Shown piece after piece: positions 60,259 through 64,000 of a stretch of 64,000 nucleotides of DNA. How positions within the stretch are numbered: position 1 is the first letter of the stretch; every line of letters begins with the position of its first letter. The notes below the pieces were generated by a model. That model saw only the letters and a list, made by a program, of their open reading frames with translations. It had not been told where the DNA came from and did not search any database. The position numbers and the translations under genes were made by a program. The stretch is from Marivita sp030148515 (lineage in GTDB: Bacteria > Pseudomonadota > Alphaproteobacteria > Rhodobacterales > Rhodobacteraceae): positions 1,488,001-1,552,000 of the forward strand of contig NZ_CP180351.1 in assembly GCF_048006345.1 (NCBI RefSeq), given 5' to 3'.

Positions 60259-61709
60259 GCCTTCACCTCGCGCCATTTGCGTCCGTCCCGGTGCATCAAC
60301 ATCAGCGCATCTTCGGGACCAGAGCTTCCGGGGTCGTATGTCTTGGGCACATCATTGCGCGCTTGCCAGCCTGCGATCAAGGGATCGGTCCAGGCCCATG
60401 CCGCCTCGACCTCATCGCCGCGCATGAAGAGCGTCTGGTTACCCCGGATCACATCCATGATCAGACGTTCATAGGCATCCGGCACTTCTTCGGCATCCGG
60501 CCCCAGGGCGTCGGCAAAACTCATGTCCAGAGGCACATCGACCAGACGCATGCCGCCCGGCCCCGGTTCCTTGATGGTCACGTCCAGCGTCATGCCCTCG
60601 TTCGGCTGCAACCGGATCGCCAGCACGTTGCGGTGCCGCCCGGCATCCGCACCGAAAATCGAATGGGGCGCGTCCTTGAACACAACAGCAATCTCTGACG
60701 CGCGGGCCTTCAGGCGTTTGCCGGTGCGCAGGTAAAACGGGGTCCCCGCCCAACGCCAGTTGGAGATGTGGCACTTCATGGCGATAAAGCTCTCGGTGCG
60801 CGACTTGGGGTCTTCCACATCTTCGCGGTAGCTGGGACCGTTTTCATCCGCGCCATATTGCCCGCGCACGATGTGATGCCAATCAACCGGCTCAAGCGCG
60901 CGGATCACCTTGAGCTTTTCGTCCCGCACAGCGTCAGGTTCGAATTTAGCCGGCGGCTCCATCGCAATGAGGCACAGCAACTGCATGAGGTGGTTCTGCA
61001 CCATGTCCCGCATCGCGCCGGACTTGTCGTAATAGCCGCCGCGCCCTCCGACGCCCACAGTTTCGGCCACGGTGATCTGGATGTGATCGACGTATTGCGC
61101 GTTCCACAGCGGCTCAAACAGCATGTTGCCGAACCGGACCGCCATGAGGTTTTGCACCGTCTCCTTACCAAGATAATGATCGATGCGGTAAATCTGCGTT
61201 TCGTGGAAATGCTGCGCCAACGTGGCATTCAGCGTTCGGGCAGACTCAAGGTCATGACCAAACGGCTTTTCCACCACGATCCGACTTTCAGGTGTCGCAA
61301 GCCCGAACCTGTGCAAGCGTTCGGCGAGGTCCCCAAACAGCGATGGCGCAACCGAAAAGTAGAACGCGCGCACCGTATCGGCGCGCATTTTGCCGTTCAG
61401 TTCGACCCAACCCCCATCTCCCTTGGCGTCGGTGGTGACGTAGGACACGGTATCAAGAAACGCATCCAAGGTCCCAGCTTCGCACGTCCGTCCGCCGCCG
61501 AATTCAGCCACGGCGTCCGAGACCATCCGGCGATATTCGGCATCGTCCATCTCTGATCGCGCTGCGCCAATGATCTGTGATCCTTCGGGCATTTGCCCCG
61601 CACAGAAACGGCGGAAAAGACCTGGCAAGATCTTGCGTCGCGCCAAATCTCCGGTTCCGCCAAAGATCACAAGGTCAAACGGGTCGACGGGAATAACGCG
61701 GGACACCAT
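60255..61709 (-). CDS. zwf: Glucose-6-phosphate 1-dehydrogenase
   Basis: Zwf oxidises glucose 6-phosphate with NADP or NAD, opening the pentose-phosphate and Entner-Doudoroff routes. The 484-residue protein has FGGTGDLARRKILPGLF near residue 16, EKPFGHDLESAR and the active-site RIDHYLGKETVQNLMAVRFGN near residue 175, with FQNHL-type blocks following. The ATG at 61709 follows GGAAGGAT. It heads the zwf-pgl-pgi operon, controlled by the palindrome at 61747. Confidence 0.97.
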   Translation of the reverse strand: MVSRVIPVDPFDLVIFGGTGDLARRKILPGLFRRFCAGQMPEGSQIIGAARSEMDDAEYRRMVSDAVAEFGGGRTCEAGTLDAFLDTVSYVTTDAKGDGGWVELNGKMRADTVRAFYFSVAPSLFGDLAERLHRFGLATPESRIVVEKPFGHDLESARTLNATLAQHFHETQIYRIDHYLGKETVQNLMAVRFGNMLFEPLWNAQYVDHIQITVAETVGVGGRGGYYDKSGAMRDMVQNHLMQLLCLIAMEPPAKFEPDAVRDEKLKVIRALEPVDWHHIVRGQYGADENGPSYREDVEDPKSRTESFIAMKCHISNWRWAGTPFYLRTGKRLKARASEIAVVFKDAPHSIFGADAGRHRNVLAIRLQPNEGMTLDVTIKEPGPGGMRLVDVPLDMSFADALGPDAEEVPDAYERLIMDVIRGNQTLFMRGDEVEAAWAWTDPLIAGWQARNDVPKTYDPGSSGPEDALMLMHRDGRKWREVKA

Positions 61710-61746
61710 GGCGCGATCCTTCCGATTCTGCTTCGCTCAGCGCCTT

Positions 61747-61758
61747 GTTAGCGCTAAC
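61747..61758 (-). promoter_or_regulatory. LacI-family-type operator upstream of zwf
   Basis: GTTAGCGCTAAC is a perfect 12-bp palindrome with a central CG, the form typical of LacI-family sugar-repressor sites in Rhodobacterales. It lies 38-49 bases upstream of the zwf start codon, where it would overlap or abut the promoter. Confidence 0.6.
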
Positions 61759-61924
61759 TGCTCGGATGTAAACTGATTTCGCAATAATTGCGTCCAGTCT
61801 AACACCCATAGAACACGCTGCAATCAGGTTGCCGAAAGAACGGGCAAAGCGCCGCTCGTGCCCATCAACACGCTTGATCCCGGCCCCCCTGCATGTCACC
61901 ACCGCGACAAGCAAGGAGTCCCGG

Positions 61925-62866
61925 ATGTCCCCCCGTAAAATCATCATCGACACAGACCCCGGCCAGGACGACGCAGTTGCGATCCTGCTGGCCCTCGCCT
62001 CTCCCGACGATCTGGAGGTTCTGGGGATCACCGCCGTGGCCGGGAACGTGCCCCTGCCTCTGACACAGAAAAATGCCCGCATCGTCTGCGAACTGGCGGG
62101 CAAGCCTGAAACCCTTGTCTTTGCGGGATGCGATGCGCCCATCGCGCGCAAGCTTGTCACGGCAGAGCATGTGCACGGCAAGACCGGGCTGGACGGCCCA
62201 ACCCTGCCCGACCCAACCATGCCCTTGCAGGACCAGCACGCGGTAGATTTCATCATCGAAACCCTGCGGGCCGAGGAAGAAGGCAGTGTCACGCTCTGTC
62301 CATTGGGGCCGTTGACCAACATCGCGACCGCGTTGAAGCGGGCACCTGATATTGCCGAGCGCATACAGGAAATCGTGCTTATGGGTGGCGCTTATTTCGA
62401 AGTGGGCAACATCACACCCGCCGCCGAGTTCAACATCTATGTCGACCCAGAAGCCGCCAAAAAGGTCTTTGCCTGCGGCGCACCAATAACCGTGATGCCG
62501 CTCGACGTGACCCACAAGGCGCTGGTGACTGCAGAGCGCAACAATGCCTTCCGAGCGATTGGTACGCCCGTGGGGATCGCCGTGGCCGAGATGACCGATT
62601 TCTTCGAACGCTTCGACAAGGAAAAATACGGCAGCGCCGGTGCGCCTTTGCATGACCCTTGTGTCACCGCCTACCTTATCAAGCCGGACCTCTTCACCGG
62701 ACGACACATCAATGTCGAAATCGAATCCGGCTCCGATCTGACTTTGGGAATGACCGTCGCGGATTGGTGGGGTGTCACCGACCGCGCACCCAACGCCACG
62801 TTCATGGGCGACATCGACGCGGACGGCTTTTTCGCCCTGCTCACCGAACGTCTGGGACGGCTATGA
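61925..62866 (+). CDS. Nucleoside hydrolase (inosine/uridine-preferring type)
   Basis: The enzyme cleaves ribonucleosides to ribose and free base. The 313-residue protein has the calcium-binding cluster DTDPGQDDA at residues 9-17, the LTNIATALKRAP block, VLMGGAYFEVGNITPAAEFNIYVDPEAA, and HDPCVTAYL with the catalytic aspartate-histidine region. The ATG at 61925 follows AAGGAG. It overlaps the following acetyltransferase gene by four bases. It could salvage nucleosides released by the nucleotidase at 18710. Confidence 0.92.
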   Translation: MSPRKIIIDTDPGQDDAVAILLALASPDDLEVLGITAVAGNVPLPLTQKNARIVCELAGKPETLVFAGCDAPIARKLVTAEHVHGKTGLDGPTLPDPTMPLQDQHAVDFIIETLRAEEEGSVTLCPLGPLTNIATALKRAPDIAERIQEIVLMGGAYFEVGNITPAAEFNIYVDPEAAKKVFACGAPITVMPLDVTHKALVTAERNNAFRAIGTPVGIAVAEMTDFFERFDKEKYGSAGAPLHDPCVTAYLIKPDLFTGRHINVEIESGSDLTLGMTVADWWGVTDRAPNATFMGDIDADGFFALLTERLGRL

Positions 62867-63309
62867 AATCCTTGCACCTCGCCTCTCCCGAGGACCTGCC
62901 ACGGTTGCTGCCGCTGGTTGCGGCGTTTCATGAACACCAAGGCTTCAACACGTCGCCCGAACACCAGCACAACGCAATTGTTCCTTTGCTCGAAGGCAGT
63001 CCCCACGGCGCGATCTGGCTGATCGGCCCGCGCCGTGCTCCGGTCGGCTATGTCGTGGTTTCCTTCGGCTGGTCGGTCGAATATGGCGGCATGGACGCCA
63101 TCGTCGATGAAATCTTTGTCCGAAGCGCCGTGCGCAAACGCGGCATGGGATCAGACGCGCTTAATGGTCTGTCCAAGGCGCTCAAAGACGGTGGCATAAA
63201 GGCGCTTCACCTCGAAGCGGATCAGGGCAACGAGACACTCAAACGGTTCTACCAACGCTGCAAGTTCGAGACACGCGAAGGCTACGCCTACATGTCTCGC
63301 GAGCTCTAA
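62863..63309 (+). CDS. GNAT-family N-acetyltransferase
   Basis: A 148-residue GNAT protein. VDEIFVRSAVRKRGMGSDALNGL near residue 85 is the acetyl-CoA-binding motif A, preceded by GYVVVSFGWSVEYGGMDAI and followed by ALHLEADQGNETLKRFYQRCKFETREGYAYM. The substrate is unknown. The four-base overlap with the nucleoside hydrolase gene shows co-translation. Confidence 0.88.
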   Translation: MKSLHLASPEDLPRLLPLVAAFHEHQGFNTSPEHQHNAIVPLLEGSPHGAIWLIGPRRAPVGYVVVSFGWSVEYGGMDAIVDEIFVRSAVRKRGMGSDALNGLSKALKDGGIKALHLEADQGNETLKRFYQRCKFETREGYAYMSREL

Positions 63310-63354
63310 CGCGCCGGGGCTGGTGAGACAGACCACAAGCGCTTATATCCGCAC

Positions 63355-64000
63355 CATGACCCTGCACATTCCCTTCGACAACAGTTACGCCGCCCTGCCC
63401 GACACGTTTTATGCGCGGGTCAAACCCGAGCCGGTCAAAGCGCCTTCGCTGATCGCCATCAATGAACCGCTGGCCCGCGATCTTGGCATCGACGGGCTGG
63501 ACGATCCGAACCTCGCGGCGCTCTTTGCAGGCAACGCGATCCCAGATGGCGCGTCGCCCTTGGCGCAGCTTTATGCCGGTCATCAGTTCGGCCAGTACAA
63601 TCCGCAGCTCGGCGACGGCCGTGCGATCCTGCTGGGCGAAACCATCGGCACCGACGGCATCCGCCGCGACATCCAGCTCAAAGGCTCGGGCCGGACGCCA
63701 TTTTCCCGCATGGGCGACGGGCGCGCATGGCTGGGTCCGGTGCTGCGCGAATACGTGGTAAGCGAGGCGATGCACGCGCTTGGTGTGCCGACGACTCGCG
63801 CACTAGCTGCTGTTCGCACTGGCGATGTTGTGGTGCGCGAACGCCCCCTGCCCGGCGCCGTTCTGACCCGCGTCGCGCAAAGCCACTTGCGCGTCGGCAC
63901 ATTCCAGGTCTTCGCCGCCCGTGGCGAGACCCAGGCGCTGCAAACCCTCTTTGAGTATGCAGTGGCTCGGCACTATCCCGAGGCCACTGATCCTGCCTCT
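63355..64000 (+). CDS. selO: Protein adenylyltransferase SelO (YdiU family), 5' part
   Basis: SelO is a pseudokinase-fold enzyme that transfers AMP to protein Ser/Thr/Tyr residues. The frame is open from the ATG at 63355 to the window edge (215 codons, the N-terminal 40-45% of the usual ~470 residues). MTLHIPFDNSYAALPDTFYA starts it. YAGHQFGQYNPQLGDGRAILLGE, QLKGSGRTPFSRMGDGRAWLGPVLREYVVSEAM and GVPTTRALA are hallmark sequences. It is the next gene after the GNAT gene, 45 bases away. No selenocysteine issue can be judged since the C-terminus is missing. Confidence 0.92.

Overview
This window is 64 kb of GC-rich chromosome from an alphaproteobacterium, almost certainly a marine Rhodobacterales member (Roseobacter group). 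Several independent signs point there: a DMSP lyase DddP with all six metal ligands at the positions known for the family; a two-gene lysis cassette (3-TM holin plus GH108-type muramidase) of the kind used by Rhodobacterales gene transfer agents (GTAs); a methionine synthase split into a separate homocysteine-methyltransferase module and B12 module; a GAAC-N7-GAAC LexA box on lexA; and a TTAA-N7-TTAA CtrA-type box on comEC. No insertion sequence, integrase, CRISPR array or rRNA gene was seen. One tRNA (Leu, anticodon UAG) is present, and no gap between genes exceeds 300 bases.

Layout. 1-566: 3' end of rsmA. 624-5913 (minus strand): amidohydrolase, agmatinase, DUF1499, prfA, prmC, DUF4167. 5977-8474: mazG and a DUF1963 protein. 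8577-10842 (minus): fabD-fabG-acpP. 10992-13175: a cytochrome b561-YceI fusion facing a stand-alone YceI protein, then a small membrane protein. 13472-14813: rpsF-rpsR-rplI. 14951-20665: PLP-dependent basic amino-acid decarboxylase, an enolase-superfamily enzyme, a periplasmic nucleotidase. 20827-23255 (minus): trigger factor and a TPR/methyltransferase. 23540-24475: an unusual LysM protein with a possible His/Cys caspase-like domain, next to tRNA-Leu. 24675-28284: nnr, glnB, glnA. 28567-33831: conserved hypothetical, MltB-type transglycosylase, DUF3592, DUF3445, dddP, EEP-family protein. 33940-39264: hydrolase-OsmC fusion, bmt, radical SAM gene, bmtB, small membrane gene, DUF1638. 39326-41086 (minus): divergent polysaccharide deacetylase. 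41239-46826: trpG-trpD-ung-trpC-moaC-moeA-lexA. 46820-48850 (minus): comEC. 48920-52270: gltX, gltA, GNAT. 52306-55611 (minus): enoyl-CoA hydratase, ccmH, ccmF. 55732-56873 (minus): GTA-type holin and muramidase. 56959-57915: cupin and thioesterase. 57992-61709 (minus): zwf-pgl-pgi. 61925-64000: nucleoside hydrolase, GNAT, 5' part of selO.

How the parts work together. Most of the window is housekeeping: translation termination, fatty-acid initiation, nitrogen assimilation under PII with a clean NtrC-type site, tryptophan and molybdenum-cofactor synthesis, cytochrome c maturation, and glucose-6-phosphate entry under a probable LacI-family operator. Three lifestyle modules stand out: DMSP cleavage (dddP), B12-dependent methyl transfer (bmt/bmtB/DUF1638), and a horizontal-transfer set (lexA, CtrA-boxed comEC, GTA lysis genes).

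The most striking non-coding signal is a family of tandem near-perfect palindromes placed at or just past stop codons (35152, 39275, 55683 and 57894, with looser relatives at 9847, 24623, 42852). Four share two core modules, TCCGTCGACGGA and ACGCGTCGACGCGT, inside stems that otherwise differ. A second dispersed element, a G-rich hairpin plus a conserved 27-nt tail, occurs at 20676 and 42895. All statements rest on reading the sequence and on recognition of families from memory; no search was run.
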